Source of the DNA: a virus
DNA length: 64,000 bases
Reading direction: 5' to 3' (one strand)
Virus record (IMG/VR): IMGVR_UViG_3300046804_001245
Span: 42,883 to 106,882 of that record
Below are positions 35,746-45,084 of the stretch, one piece after another. The notes beneath the pieces are model-generated. The model was not told the DNA's origin and searched no databases. It saw nothing but the letters and a program-made list of their open reading frames with translations. The first letter of the stretch is position 1. Each line of letters opens with the position of its first letter. A program made the translations under genes and the position numbers.

Positions 35746-38547
35746 ATGGCAGTTAGAATTCAGCTTCGTAGAGATACCGCCGCAAATTGGGTTTCTTCAA
35801 ATCCAACACTGCGGGCGGGAGAAATTGGTATTGAAACAGATACCCTTAAATTTAAAGTAGGTACAGGTTCCACACCATGGAATTCAATTACTGCATATGC
35901 AAACGTAGTACCAGCAGACCTAAATACAACCCTAAATGGATATTTAGAAGTTGGCGATTTGAGCAATACTGTGGCGGAAATTGTAGATGGAGCAGTCTAT
36001 GTTCCAGGTACAGATATAGTATTTGAAGGAACTGCAAATGCTCATGAATTAACTCTTACTGCCCCAGATGTAACATCAGATAAAACAATTACATTGCCAG
36101 ACGCTACAACCACTCTTGTAGGAACTGATGTTGCTCAAACTTTAACTAATAAGACTCTTACATCCCCCGTCGTTTCTGGTCTAAGCCTGTCTGATTCAAG
36201 CATCGTATTTGAAGGTGCAGTAGCAGACTCATATGAGACCACATTGACGGTCGGGGAACCAACAGCAGATCGCACAATTACTCTTCCAGATGTTACTGGT
36301 ACAGTAGTTACAACAGGCGACACAGGTTCTGTAACAAATGCAATGTTAGCAGGATCAATTGCTAATGATAAATTAGCTGGATCTATCTCTAATGATAAAC
36401 TAGCTGGATCAATATCAAATGATAAACTTTCAAATTCATCAATTACAATTAACGGAACTGCAACATCTCTTGGTGGAACAAGAACTCTTGGTTCAGATGA
36501 TATTTCAGAAGGTTCTACAAATAAATATTTTACAGATGAACGTGCACAAGACGCTGTAGCGGCAGCAATAGCAGCAGGAACTCATACAAACGTAACAATT
36601 ACTTATGATGATAATGCTAATACTCTAAGCTTTACAGGTGCAGTAACGTATACAGATGAAAATGCTCAGGATGCCGTCGGAAATGCCGTTGGAAACGGTC
36701 TAGACTATGACGATAATACTGGAGCAATTTCTGTAGATCCATCAGAATTTGCCCTAAGCGCAGTTGGTGCGCCTACTGGCAATATTGATCTCGGTACATA
36801 TAAAATTACAAATTTAGGAACTCCAACATCATCGGCAGATGCTGCAACTAAGGCTTATGTAGATAATACTACTGCTGGACTTAACTTTCATGCCGCCGTT
36901 CATGCAGCAACAACTGCAAATCTAGATGCAACATATGCAAATGGTACAGGCGGAGTAGGTGCAACTCTTACTGCAAATGCTAATGGAGCCTTATCATTAG
37001 ATGGGCACACACTTTCAGCAGATGAGCGAGTTCTTGTTAAGAATCAAACGACTGGATCTCAAAACGGTATTTATGTAGTAACAGCCACAGGAGATGGATC
37101 AAATCCATATATCCTAACTCGTGCTACAGATGCTGATAATTCACCAGCAGGTGAAGTAGCATACGGAGATTTCTGCTTTGTACAAAATGGCGGGCAGGCA
37201 GGATATGGATTTATTGTAAATACAACTGGTTCAATTACAATTGGAACAACCGCAATTTCATATGTTCAGTTTAATGCTGGTCAGGTTGTAGTTGCTGGAA
37301 ATGGTCTAACCGAAACAACCCCAGGAACCCTGGCAATTAATACAGCAGTTACTGTTGACCTAAATACAGCACAAACTCTGACCAATAAAACAATTACAGG
37401 ATCATTCACAGGTAATTTAACTGGAAATGCAGATACTGCAACAAATGGAGTAGTTACAACTGGATCTTATTCAAATCCTTCGTGGATAACTAGCCTTGGA
37501 TGGTCTAAAATATCATCTACTCCAACTACAATTTCAGGATATGGAATTACAAATGCAGTTGTAACAGATGCAGCAAATACTATTACTGCCGCTTCTGCTT
37601 CAACAAAACCATTAATTATTAAAGCAGCAGCATCTCAATCTGCCAATCTTCAAGAGTGGCAGAATAGTAGTGGAACTGTAATGGCAACAATAGATTCCAA
37701 TGGAAATCTAAAAACAGAATATCTTTTAGATAAAGCAAATGGTGGAAGTTATATTCAACTTCAATCAAATAATGCAGTATTGTTGTCTACACGCTCATCA
37801 ACAAATAAGGGTTTACTTGTTCAAGGTGTTGCTTCACAATCAGCTAGCCTTCAAGAATGGCAAAATTCAAGCGGAACAGTATTAGCTAAAGTTGATCCTT
37901 CAGGTAATTTAACAGCAGCATCTATAGTTAAATCTGGAGGAACTTCAAGTCAATATTTAATGGCAGATGGTTCTACAAATTCAACTGTAGCAACAACATC
38001 TGGTGGAACTGGATTAACCTCATATGCAACTGGAGATATCCTTTACGCCTCCGCCACAAATACATTAAGCAAACTTTCGGCAGGAACAGACGGATATCTA
38101 CTAACACTATCATCTGGTGCTCCTACATGGGCAGCAGCACCAATTAGCTTGCCAGCTCAAAGCGGGTCTACCGTAGGCAAGTATTTACAGTCAGATGGGA
38201 CAAGCGCTTCTTGGCAAACTCTAGTAGTTCCAATTGAAACAGGTACTGCTACTCTAACTGCAAATACTGCAACAACTATTAGCACTACCGCCCTTTCAGC
38301 ATTCACCTCAATTGAATATATGGTATCGCTAAAGCAGGGATCAAAGGTCAGAACATCTAAGGTAGTAATGCAGACTGACGGAACTTCTGTTGATATGACA
38401 GAATTTGCAATTACAGAAACTGGCGGAACAATGTCAGGAGTAGTAGTTTCAGCAACAACAGCATCAACAAATGGAGTTTTACAGGTAACTGTAACAGATG
38501 CATCAAGCACAAACGTAGATGTAAAATTCAGCAAAGTAAAGTTGTAG
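35746..38547 (+). CDS. Tail fibre protein, 933 aa, with SQTANLQEWQ repeats
   Basis: The longest gene in the window. The N-terminus VRIQLRRDTAANW is a common attachment motif of aquatic phage fibres. Many D-x-T-T-N-K-T-L type repeats follow, with YKITNLGTPTSS, an AVHAATTANLDATY segment, and two copies of the LIIK-AAASQ-LQEWQ-SSGT module (about residues 625-655 and 685-720). The C-terminal 150 residues are the likely receptor-binding tip. Confidence 0.8.
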   Translation: MAVRIQLRRDTAANWVSSNPTLRAGEIGIETDTLKFKVGTGSTPWNSITAYANVVPADLNTTLNGYLEVGDLSNTVAEIVDGAVYVPGTDIVFEGTANAHELTLTAPDVTSDKTITLPDATTTLVGTDVAQTLTNKTLTSPVVSGLSLSDSSIVFEGAVADSYETTLTVGEPTADRTITLPDVTGTVVTTGDTGSVTNAMLAGSIANDKLAGSISNDKLAGSISNDKLSNSSITINGTATSLGGTRTLGSDDISEGSTNKYFTDERAQDAVAAAIAAGTHTNVTITYDDNANTLSFTGAVTYTDENAQDAVGNAVGNGLDYDDNTGAISVDPSEFALSAVGAPTGNIDLGTYKITNLGTPTSSADAATKAYVDNTTAGLNFHAAVHAATTANLDATYANGTGGVGATLTANANGALSLDGHTLSADERVLVKNQTTGSQNGIYVVTATGDGSNPYILTRATDADNSPAGEVAYGDFCFVQNGGQAGYGFIVNTTGSITIGTTAISYVQFNAGQVVVAGNGLTETTPGTLAINTAVTVDLNTAQTLTNKTITGSFTGNLTGNADTATNGVVTTGSYSNPSWITSLGWSKISSTPTTISGYGITNAVVTDAANTITAASASTKPLIIKAAASQSANLQEWQNSSGTVMATIDSNGNLKTEYLLDKANGGSYIQLQSNNAVLLSTRSSTNKGLLVQGVASQSASLQEWQNSSGTVLAKVDPSGNLTAASIVKSGGTSSQYLMADGSTNSTVATTSGGTGLTSYATGDILYASATNTLSKLSAGTDGYLLTLSSGAPTWAAAPISLPAQSGSTVGKYLQSDGTSASWQTLVVPIETGTATLTANTATTISTTALSAFTSIEYMVSLKQGSKVRTSKVVMQTDGTSVDMTEFAITETGGTMSGVVVSATTASTNGVLQVTVTDASSTNVDVKFSKVKL

Positions 38548-38558
38548 GAGGGAAGTAA

Positions 38559-39710
38559 GTGTCAGATAAAAACTTTAAAGTAAAATCTGGACTAAATATC
38601 CCGATTACTTCCGCCGCCATTCTAACTACTGATGCAAGCGGAAATATTTCATCCACTGCAGTTCTTCCAATTACGGCTGGCGGAACAGGACAAACATCAG
38701 CAACTAATGCTATAAATGCCTTACTTCCAGTACAAAACGGATCTACAGTAAATTATGCTCTACAATCGGACGGCAGCAATGTAAATTGGGGCAAATTATA
38801 TAATCAAACAATTAAGAATAACGGAACAACAGTTACCCCAAGAGGAATAGTAAATGTAGTAGGTGCTACATTTTCAGATGATTCTGGAACAGATACTACA
38901 ACAATTACATTTACAGATACTACTGGAGTTTCAACATCTGGCGGATCTACAATTACTGCCGCTTCGGCATCTACAAAGGGTTTAATTATAAAAGGCGCAG
39001 CCTCTCAAACCGCTAATCTTACTGAATGGCAAACAAATGCAGGAGCTATGGTTGCATATGTAGATTCAAATGGATCAGCATTTTTCAATAGTAATCTTCA
39101 AGTCAATGGAGTTGCTGCAGTAGGCGGAGGCCCACAAGCATATTCTCAACTTATTATTCAAACAAATTCAGCAACTAGAAATGGCTTAGTAATAAAAGCA
39201 GCATCTAGTCAAACCGCCAACCTTCAAGAATGGCAGAATAATAGCGGTACAGTATTAGCTTCCATTGATCCTAATGGACAAATAAGAACACCACAGATTT
39301 TAAATACAGCCTCTTTTAATAATTCTCGTTTACAAATGACAAGTACTGGTTCCTTATTTGATGTAGGCGTGGCTTCTAATGTGGCTTTACGTGTTCGTGG
39401 CGCCGCCTCCCAAACCGCCAATCTTCAAGAGTGGCAAAATTCGGGGGGAACTGTATTGGCTAAAGTAGATTCATCTGGCTCTATGTTTACCACAACTGCG
39501 ACGGCAGGAACAAATACAACTCAAGTAGCAACAACAGAATTTGTTAAAACTGCGATAGATAATTTAATAGCATCTGCGCCAGGAACCCTAGATACTCTTG
39601 ATGAAATTGCACAAGCTCTAAATGATGATCCTAATTTCTATACAACTATAACTACTTTGACAAATGCATTAGCAGAGCAAGATTCATATACACTAATGGG
39701 GGTCTTTTAA
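38559..39710 (+). CDS. Tail fibre protein, 383 aa (GTG start)
   Basis: N-terminal SDKNFKVKSGLN is shared with the proteins at 46416 and 50407, so it is probably the common virion-docking module. Three SQTANLQEWQ-type repeats follow, and then a TEFVKTAIDN...DTLDEIAQALNDDPNF end that is typical of phage fibre trimerisation segments. Confidence 0.75.
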   Translation: MSDKNFKVKSGLNIPITSAAILTTDASGNISSTAVLPITAGGTGQTSATNAINALLPVQNGSTVNYALQSDGSNVNWGKLYNQTIKNNGTTVTPRGIVNVVGATFSDDSGTDTTTITFTDTTGVSTSGGSTITAASASTKGLIIKGAASQTANLTEWQTNAGAMVAYVDSNGSAFFNSNLQVNGVAAVGGGPQAYSQLIIQTNSATRNGLVIKAASSQTANLQEWQNNSGTVLASIDPNGQIRTPQILNTASFNNSRLQMTSTGSLFDVGVASNVALRVRGAASQTANLQEWQNSGGTVLAKVDSSGSMFTTTATAGTNTTQVATTEFVKTAIDNLIASAPGTLDTLDEIAQALNDDPNFYTTITTLTNALAEQDSYTLMGVF

Positions 39711-40019
39711 ATGGCAGCAACACCAGCATTGTTTTATAGAGGGGCGGCAGCAACAAGTTCTGCAACTCTTTACACCTCCCCAAATACTGCAGGAGCAAAG
39801 GCGGTATTAACAGACATAGTAATATCAAATACGTCTTCAAGTCAACAATATGTTACAATGACAGTAGATGGTATTAATATTCTGCCTACCGTCCCAGTTT
39901 CTGCAAATACAGTAATTAATTTACAGCCAAAAACAGTTATGGGACAAAATAAAATATTAGCAGGATATGCTAGTAGTACAGATGTTAAATTTCATATATC
40001 AGGAGTTGAGATTGCATGA
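39711..40019 (+). CDS. Small fibre-array protein, 102 aa
   Basis: Beta-sandwich with motif LTDIVISNTSSS. Starts immediately after the previous stop. Similar in style to 27367. Confidence 0.6.
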   Translation: MAATPALFYRGAAATSSATLYTSPNTAGAKAVLTDIVISNTSSSQQYVTMTVDGINILPTVPVSANTVINLQPKTVMGQNKILAGYASSTDVKFHISGVEIA

Positions 40020-41173
40020 TAGATCAGTATCCATCGGCTAATGGCGTATTAACAAGTCTTATTTGGCGGAAGACAATGAGCGGCGGAGAAACAAGTCTTT
40101 CAGGATATGATAATGCATCACAAGCTCTTTCATATACTCCAGGGCAGGAACAAGTATATCTCAATGGTATTCTTCTAGTTCGTGGAGATGACTATACAGC
40201 TACAAATGGTACATCAATTACAGGCTTAACCGCATTGTCCGCCTCGGACTTTGTTCAAGTAAATTGCTATAATAATTTTAGCGTAGCTACGCTACCTACA
40301 TCTGGACTAACTGGCACAATTTCAAATGCACAATTACAGAATTCAAGTATTACTATAAATGGATCTGCGGTATCTCTAGGTGGATCAGTTTCCCTTCCTG
40401 GAGATATTGAGAGCGTTACAGCCTCATCTCCTTTAACAGGCGGCGGATCAAGTGGAGCGGTAACAATAGGAATTCAATCTGCTTCTACAACTCAATCAGG
40501 AGCAGTTCAATTAACAGATTCAACATCTTCAACTTCCACATCAACTGCAGCTACTCCAAATTCAGTTAAATCGGCATATGATTTAGCAAATGGAGCAATT
40601 CAAAAAACTTTAACTACTACTACTGGAGATATTATATATGCATCATCTGCAAATACTCCAGCTAGACTTGGAATTGGATCAAGCGGACAAGTATTGTCTG
40701 TGTCAGCAGGTATTCCAAGTTGGCAAACAATTTCAACATCTCCCACATTCAAAGGGTGCGCTGTAAGGGCTTCAAATTCAATAAGTGCTTCTAATGACAC
40801 TTGGACATTTCCAGTCATGGATTTGGAAGATTTTGATACAGATAATTTTCATAGCACAACTGTTAATCCAACAAGAATCACAATTCCTTCAGGACTGGGT
40901 GGAAAGTATTTAGTTGTTGGACAACTTTTTTGGGACCAAAGTTCCAGTGGGGCAAGAAATACACAAATATACAAAAATGGTTCAGGTGTTGGTTGGGTTA
41001 ATTATGCACCAACCCCCACTTGGGGTGGTGGTGGTTCTTGGCCAAGCACACCAACCGTAAGAATTCTAAGTCTTGTTGCTGGTGATTATTTGGAACTTGC
41101 AGGTATGCAACAAAGTGGCGGAACACTAAACTTAAGCACATGGACATTTGCTGTCCAATATTTAGGAGCATAG
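40016..41173 (+). CDS. Tail fibre protein, 385 aa
   Basis: N-terminal half has fibre repeats (YTPGQEQVYLNGILLVRGDDYTATNG, SPLTGGGSSGAVTIGI). The C-terminal 140 residues form a TNF/C1q-like beta sandwich (WTFPVMDLEDFDTDNFHST ... WTFAVQYLGA), a known receptor-binding fold. Confidence 0.75.
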   Translation: MIDQYPSANGVLTSLIWRKTMSGGETSLSGYDNASQALSYTPGQEQVYLNGILLVRGDDYTATNGTSITGLTALSASDFVQVNCYNNFSVATLPTSGLTGTISNAQLQNSSITINGSAVSLGGSVSLPGDIESVTASSPLTGGGSSGAVTIGIQSASTTQSGAVQLTDSTSSTSTSTAATPNSVKSAYDLANGAIQKTLTTTTGDIIYASSANTPARLGIGSSGQVLSVSAGIPSWQTISTSPTFKGCAVRASNSISASNDTWTFPVMDLEDFDTDNFHSTTVNPTRITIPSGLGGKYLVVGQLFWDQSSSGARNTQIYKNGSGVGWVNYAPTPTWGGGGSWPSTPTVRILSLVAGDYLELAGMQQSGGTLNLSTWTFAVQYLGA

Positions 41174-41177
41174 AAAA

Positions 41178-41450
41178 ATGATTAGATTTAACAAACCAGC
41201 AAACTTAAATGGCGCAGAACTAAAACAAGAATTAAAAGCGGCAGGGATAGTGTTCATTGACGAGGTGGATGGATTACATCTAAAAGGTGATGATTTATTC
41301 ATCAATATTTCTGAAAATGATACTGAATTAGCACTACCGATTGTCAATTCTCATAATGGAACAGTAATTGCACCAGAACCAACAGTTGCTGATAAACTAG
41401 CGGCAGCAGGATTAACAATAGAAGAATTAAAGGAAGCTTTAGGAATATAA
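41178..41450 (+). CDS. Fibre-associated small protein, 90 aa
   Basis: A beta-rich start and the end KLAAAGLTIEELKEALGI. The end is shared with the 93-aa protein at 58523 and more weakly with 43911. All three sit immediately after or between fibre genes, so a fibre-assembly role is likely. Confidence 0.6.
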   Translation: MIRFNKPANLNGAELKQELKAAGIVFIDEVDGLHLKGDDLFINISENDTELALPIVNSHNGTVIAPEPTVADKLAAAGLTIEELKEALGI

Positions 41451-41459
41451 GGAGGTATT

Positions 41460-42785
41460 ATGAGCAAGGCTAGAGATCTTTCTAACCTTTTCTCCGCCTC
41501 CACAGATGTGGCGACGGATGCAGAAGTAAACTCTGCTATTGCTAATCATGCCTCTAGTACAACTAATAGACATTATAAGGCAGGCAACACTGCTTCCCGC
41601 CCCGCTTCTCCGAATATAGGAGATATATATTCAAATACAGAAACAGCATTTACAGAAGTATATTCTGGTTCGACATATGGGTGGGAACAAATTGGTGGAG
41701 TTGCCTCTACAGTAACTGGTGTCACTGCAACAAATCAAGGATCTAGTAGGGAATTTAATAATGGCCAAGCATCAGTATCTTTTACACCAGGTACAGTATT
41801 AGGTAGAACGTATACAGCTACTTCATCACCAGGATCATATACGAATACAGGTTCTTCGTCTCCAATTGTAGTCACAGGTCTACAATCATCTACTCAATAT
41901 ACTTATACTGTTACAGCTACAAATAATTATGGGACATCTTCTTCATCTTCTGCCTCTTCAGGTGTTACTGCAACAACTGTGCCACAGGCACCTACAATTG
42001 GTACGGCTACAGGAGCAGATCAATCCGCAACATTAACTTTTACGGCGGGAGCAACTGGCGGATCTTCAATAACTAACTATAAATATTCAACAGATAACAT
42101 AACATACACAGCATTTAGTCCTGCTCAAACATCTTCTCCATTAACTATATCTGGATTAACAAATGGACAAAACTATTCATTCTATTTAAAAGCAGTAAAT
42201 GCAAACGGAGATTCTGCAGCATCTGCAGCAAGTAATTCTATAACAGCAGCGCCACCTACTGCTTTTGAATCTATTGCTACAGTAACTATAGGTAATGATA
42301 ATCCGACAACTATTACCTTTAGTTCTATACCTAGCACGTTTACTCATCTACAAATTCGTGGCATCTCTCGTTGCGGAAGAACTGACGGAGAAGATAACTA
42401 CATACTACGGTTCAATAGTGATTCTGGTAATAACTATGCACATCATAAAGTATATGCAACTGGAAGTGCTGTTGCTTCAGCTGCTACTATATCAACATCT
42501 GGAATCAATTTAGATTCTTCTATTTCAAGTCCTTATATTGGTACAAATAATTTTGCCCCACTCATACTTGATATTTTAAATTATTCTAATACAAGCAAAT
42601 ATAAAACAGTCAGATATATGTCTGGTGTCGACTCTAACGGCGGAAATAGAGATAGAATCTTTTTTGCTTCTGGATTATGGCAAAGTACCAGTGCTATTAC
42701 TTCTATTACATTGTTAGCAGACGCAAGCCAGACATTATCACAATACACGACTTTAGCTCTTTATGGAATAAGGGCGGCCGCATAA
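41460..42785 (+). CDS. Adhesin with fibronectin-III domains and tip module, 441 aa
   Basis: N-terminal KARDLSNLFSASTDVATDAEV docking module (shared with 45085), then two fibronectin-III-like domains (residues about 80-270) and a C-terminal tip domain (ATVTIGNDNPTTITFSSIP to LYGIRAA). This tip is repeated in five other genes. Confidence 0.75.
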   Translation: MSKARDLSNLFSASTDVATDAEVNSAIANHASSTTNRHYKAGNTASRPASPNIGDIYSNTETAFTEVYSGSTYGWEQIGGVASTVTGVTATNQGSSREFNNGQASVSFTPGTVLGRTYTATSSPGSYTNTGSSSPIVVTGLQSSTQYTYTVTATNNYGTSSSSSASSGVTATTVPQAPTIGTATGADQSATLTFTAGATGGSSITNYKYSTDNITYTAFSPAQTSSPLTISGLTNGQNYSFYLKAVNANGDSAASAASNSITAAPPTAFESIATVTIGNDNPTTITFSSIPSTFTHLQIRGISRCGRTDGEDNYILRFNSDSGNNYAHHKVYATGSAVASAATISTSGINLDSSISSPYIGTNNFAPLILDILNYSNTSKYKTVRYMSGVDSNGGNRDRIFFASGLWQSTSAITSITLLADASQTLSQYTTLALYGIRAAA

Positions 42786-42816
42786 TGACAACTAACTTTA
42801 CAAAGGCAGGTGCATA

Positions 42817-43329
42817 ATGGCAGCAGGAGCAACATACGAACCGATTGCAACGACAACGCTAACAAGCACATCTTCAAGCGTAGTATTCTCATCCATTCCT
42901 CAGACATATACAGATTTAGTCGTAGTATTTGTTGGAAAAAATACAACTGCGAACGTTGCTATGACTGGTGAATTTGATTTGAATGGTGATGGTGGTAACA
43001 ATTACTCATCTACTCAATTCAATTTAGATAATACATCAGGTAGAGGTACTAATAATAATGGTGGCTATTACGGACAGTTATACAGAAATAGCGTATCTAC
43101 AGCTATAATTAATTTTATGAATTATAGTAGCTCAAATACCTATAAAACTTGGTTGAGTAGATGGTCAACCTTGGGTGGTAGCGATGGCGCTAACTTAGGT
43201 GGAGCGATTCTTGGAATGTGGCGCAACACTAACGCAATTACAGAAATAAATTTTAATAGACCAGCAGGAGAATCGGGAAGTTTCGAAGCTGGTTGTACTT
43301 GGACTTTGTACGGAATAAAGGCGGCATAA
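42817..43329 (+). CDS. Stand-alone tip-module protein, 170 aa
   Basis: Consists only of the tip domain (YEPIATTTLTSTSSSVVFSSIPQTYTDL ... LYGIKAA). It has no docking segment, so it may be an exchangeable tip or a non-covalent partner of a fibre. Its stop overlaps the next start (TAATG). Confidence 0.7.
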   Translation: MAAGATYEPIATTTLTSTSSSVVFSSIPQTYTDLVVVFVGKNTTANVAMTGEFDLNGDGGNNYSSTQFNLDNTSGRGTNNNGGYYGQLYRNSVSTAIINFMNYSSSNTYKTWLSRWSTLGGSDGANLGGAILGMWRNTNAITEINFNRPAGESGSFEAGCTWTLYGIKAA

Positions 43330-43856
43330 TGGCAAATACATATCAAGCAATAGCAACTGTTAGTGTGGGTAGTGGTGGAACTAGTAGTATTTCGTTTTCG
43401 TCAATTCCTCAAACATTTACCGATTTATGTATTCTTTTGTCATTGAAAAATCCATCAACAACGACAGCCGAAAATGGTGAAGATATGTCTTTTAGACTTA
43501 ATGGTGATACGGGAAATAACTATTATTCTAAAATTTTTTACAGAACTCCTAGTCAAGGTTCAGCATCTACTACTGGAACATCTATGACGTGGGTTGGTCA
43601 AAGCAATAATAATGCAAATACTATGACAAACACATTTTCAAATATATGCGTATACATTCCAAACTATACTTCTAGTAATGCAAAATCACTATTAAGTGAT
43701 AGCGTTGCAGAGGCTAACGCTAATACTTATGGATTTCTTATGACTGCTGGACTTTGGAACAATGCTGCTGCTATAACAAGCATGAGTTGGACTCCAAATA
43801 GCGGGACATTTTTGCAGCATACAACTGCAACACTTTACGGAATCAAAAAATCATAA
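43329..43856 (+). CDS. Stand-alone tip-module protein, 175 aa
   Basis: Begins MANTYQAIATVSVG and ends LYGIKKS; same module as 42817. The start at 43329 is chosen for its overlap with the upstream stop and its match to the module start; the frame extends to 43293. Confidence 0.7.
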   Translation: MANTYQAIATVSVGSGGTSSISFSSIPQTFTDLCILLSLKNPSTTTAENGEDMSFRLNGDTGNNYYSKIFYRTPSQGSASTTGTSMTWVGQSNNNANTMTNTFSNICVYIPNYTSSNAKSLLSDSVAEANANTYGFLMTAGLWNNAAAITSMSWTPNSGTFLQHTTATLYGIKKS

Positions 43857-43910
43857 TGTGGTATAAATAATAGATAAATGCTATAATGTATAAACAAAAA
43901 GGAGGCAAAA

Positions 43911-44147
43911 ATGACTGAAACACTAACAAAAATAGTAGTAGATTGTGCTACAGGAGAACAATCTATTGTTCCTTTGACCGCCGAAGAAATTGCTCAGCGT
44001 GAAGCAGATGCAGCAGCATATGCCGAAGCGGAAGCAGCTCGTGTGGCGGCAGAAGAAGCAAAAGCAGATCTTAAAGCATCAGCAAAAGCTAAGCTTATTG
44101 CTGGTCAACCATTGACAGAAGAAGAAGCAGCTGTACTAGTAATCTAA
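43911..44147 (+). CDS. Alanine/glutamate-rich helical protein, 78 aa
   Basis: A short beta start, then an uninterrupted AEAEAARVAAEEAKA helix and an LTEEEAAVLVI end. Probable fibre chaperone or assembly peptide. A TATAAT lies upstream near 43882, with an AAGGAGG site. Confidence 0.6.
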   Translation: MTETLTKIVVDCATGEQSIVPLTAEEIAQREADAAAYAEAEAARVAAEEAKADLKASAKAKLIAGQPLTEEEAAVLVI

Positions 44148-44696
44148 ATGCCTTTGCAGAGGTGCCAAACATGTAAGGTTGAAAAGAGCCTTACAGAATT
44201 TTCTAAAAATAAAAATAATGAAAATGGGCACTGCAAGGCATGTAAAACATGCGAAAATTTGAGATCTAAAAAAAGATATCAAAAGGTCGGATGGAAGATG
44301 AGACAGCAGATGGCGGATCAAAGAATAAGAGAATATGACAAAAGAATAGAGATAGAGAGACGTTCTAGGGCTAAAAATATTAATAAAATTAGAGCTTCTA
44401 AAATATTAAGTCAGGCTAAAAGAAAGCAAAGGCTATCTCAATCTAAAGTATATGCCATTTCAAATAAAGATTTAAATAGGCTATATACTGATCAATGCTA
44501 TAATTGTGGAAGTAAGGAAAACCAGAGCATAGATCACAGAATTCCTATCTCCAGGAACGGTGATCATGGAATTGGAAACATGATGACGCTATGCAAATCA
44601 TGTAATGCGAGTAAGAAAGACAGGACCATTATGGAGTGGAAACTGTCAAAAGTTAAACAAGGAGGAAACAAAATTGGCACATTATTCATTTCTTGA
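44148..44696 (+). CDS. HNH homing endonuclease
   Basis: One hundred and eighty-two residues. An N-terminal zinc finger (Cys6, Cys9, Cys29, Cys32/35) precedes a long basic helical linker and a C-terminal HNH core (Cys117/Cys120, Asp129-His130, Asn144, Cys149/Cys152). Its codons are AT-rich and Lys-heavy, unlike the fibre genes around it. It begins directly after the previous stop and overlaps the next gene, so it has inserted cleanly into the fibre operon. Confidence 0.85.
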   Translation: MPLQRCQTCKVEKSLTEFSKNKNNENGHCKACKTCENLRSKKRYQKVGWKMRQQMADQRIREYDKRIEIERRSRAKNINKIRASKILSQAKRKQRLSQSKVYAISNKDLNRLYTDQCYNCGSKENQSIDHRIPISRNGDHGIGNMMTLCKSCNASKKDRTIMEWKLSKVKQGGNKIGTLFIS

Positions 44697-45078
44697 TGAA
44701 AATAACGTAGTAACTCAAGTAATCGTTGGTCGTAACGAAGATGAAATTGTTGATGGCATTTCTGACTGGGAAGCTCATTATGCAGAAGTATATGGACAAG
44801 TATGCAAGCGTACATCATATAATTCAATGGGCGGAAAAAAGAGAAACCCAGAAACAAATGAAATGACAGATCAACCAGGCTTTAGAAAGAATTATGCTGG
44901 CATTGGCTATACATATGATGCATCTCGTGACGCATTTATTCCACCTAAGCCTTTTAATTCTTGGGTATTAAATGAAGATACATGCCTATGGGATGCACCT
45001 ACATCATATCCAACAGATGGACAATTCTATCGTTGGAGTGAAGATGATCTCAATTGGCAGTTAGTATCAATGGAGTAA
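44674..45078 (+). CDS. Conserved tail-associated protein, 134 aa (TTG start)
   Basis: The TTG at 44674 follows a GGAGG site eight to nine bases upstream and matches the N-terminus of its paralogue at 55135 (AHFAEIDENN against AHYSFLDENN). The shared core KNYAGIGYTYD-x-x-RDAFIPPKPF and NEDTCLWDAP is also common in marine phage tail genes. Role unknown. Confidence 0.7.
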   Translation: MAHYSFLDENNVVTQVIVGRNEDEIVDGISDWEAHYAEVYGQVCKRTSYNSMGGKKRNPETNEMTDQPGFRKNYAGIGYTYDASRDAFIPPKPFNSWVLNEDTCLWDAPTSYPTDGQFYRWSEDDLNWQLVSME

Positions 45079-45084
45079 TATAAA

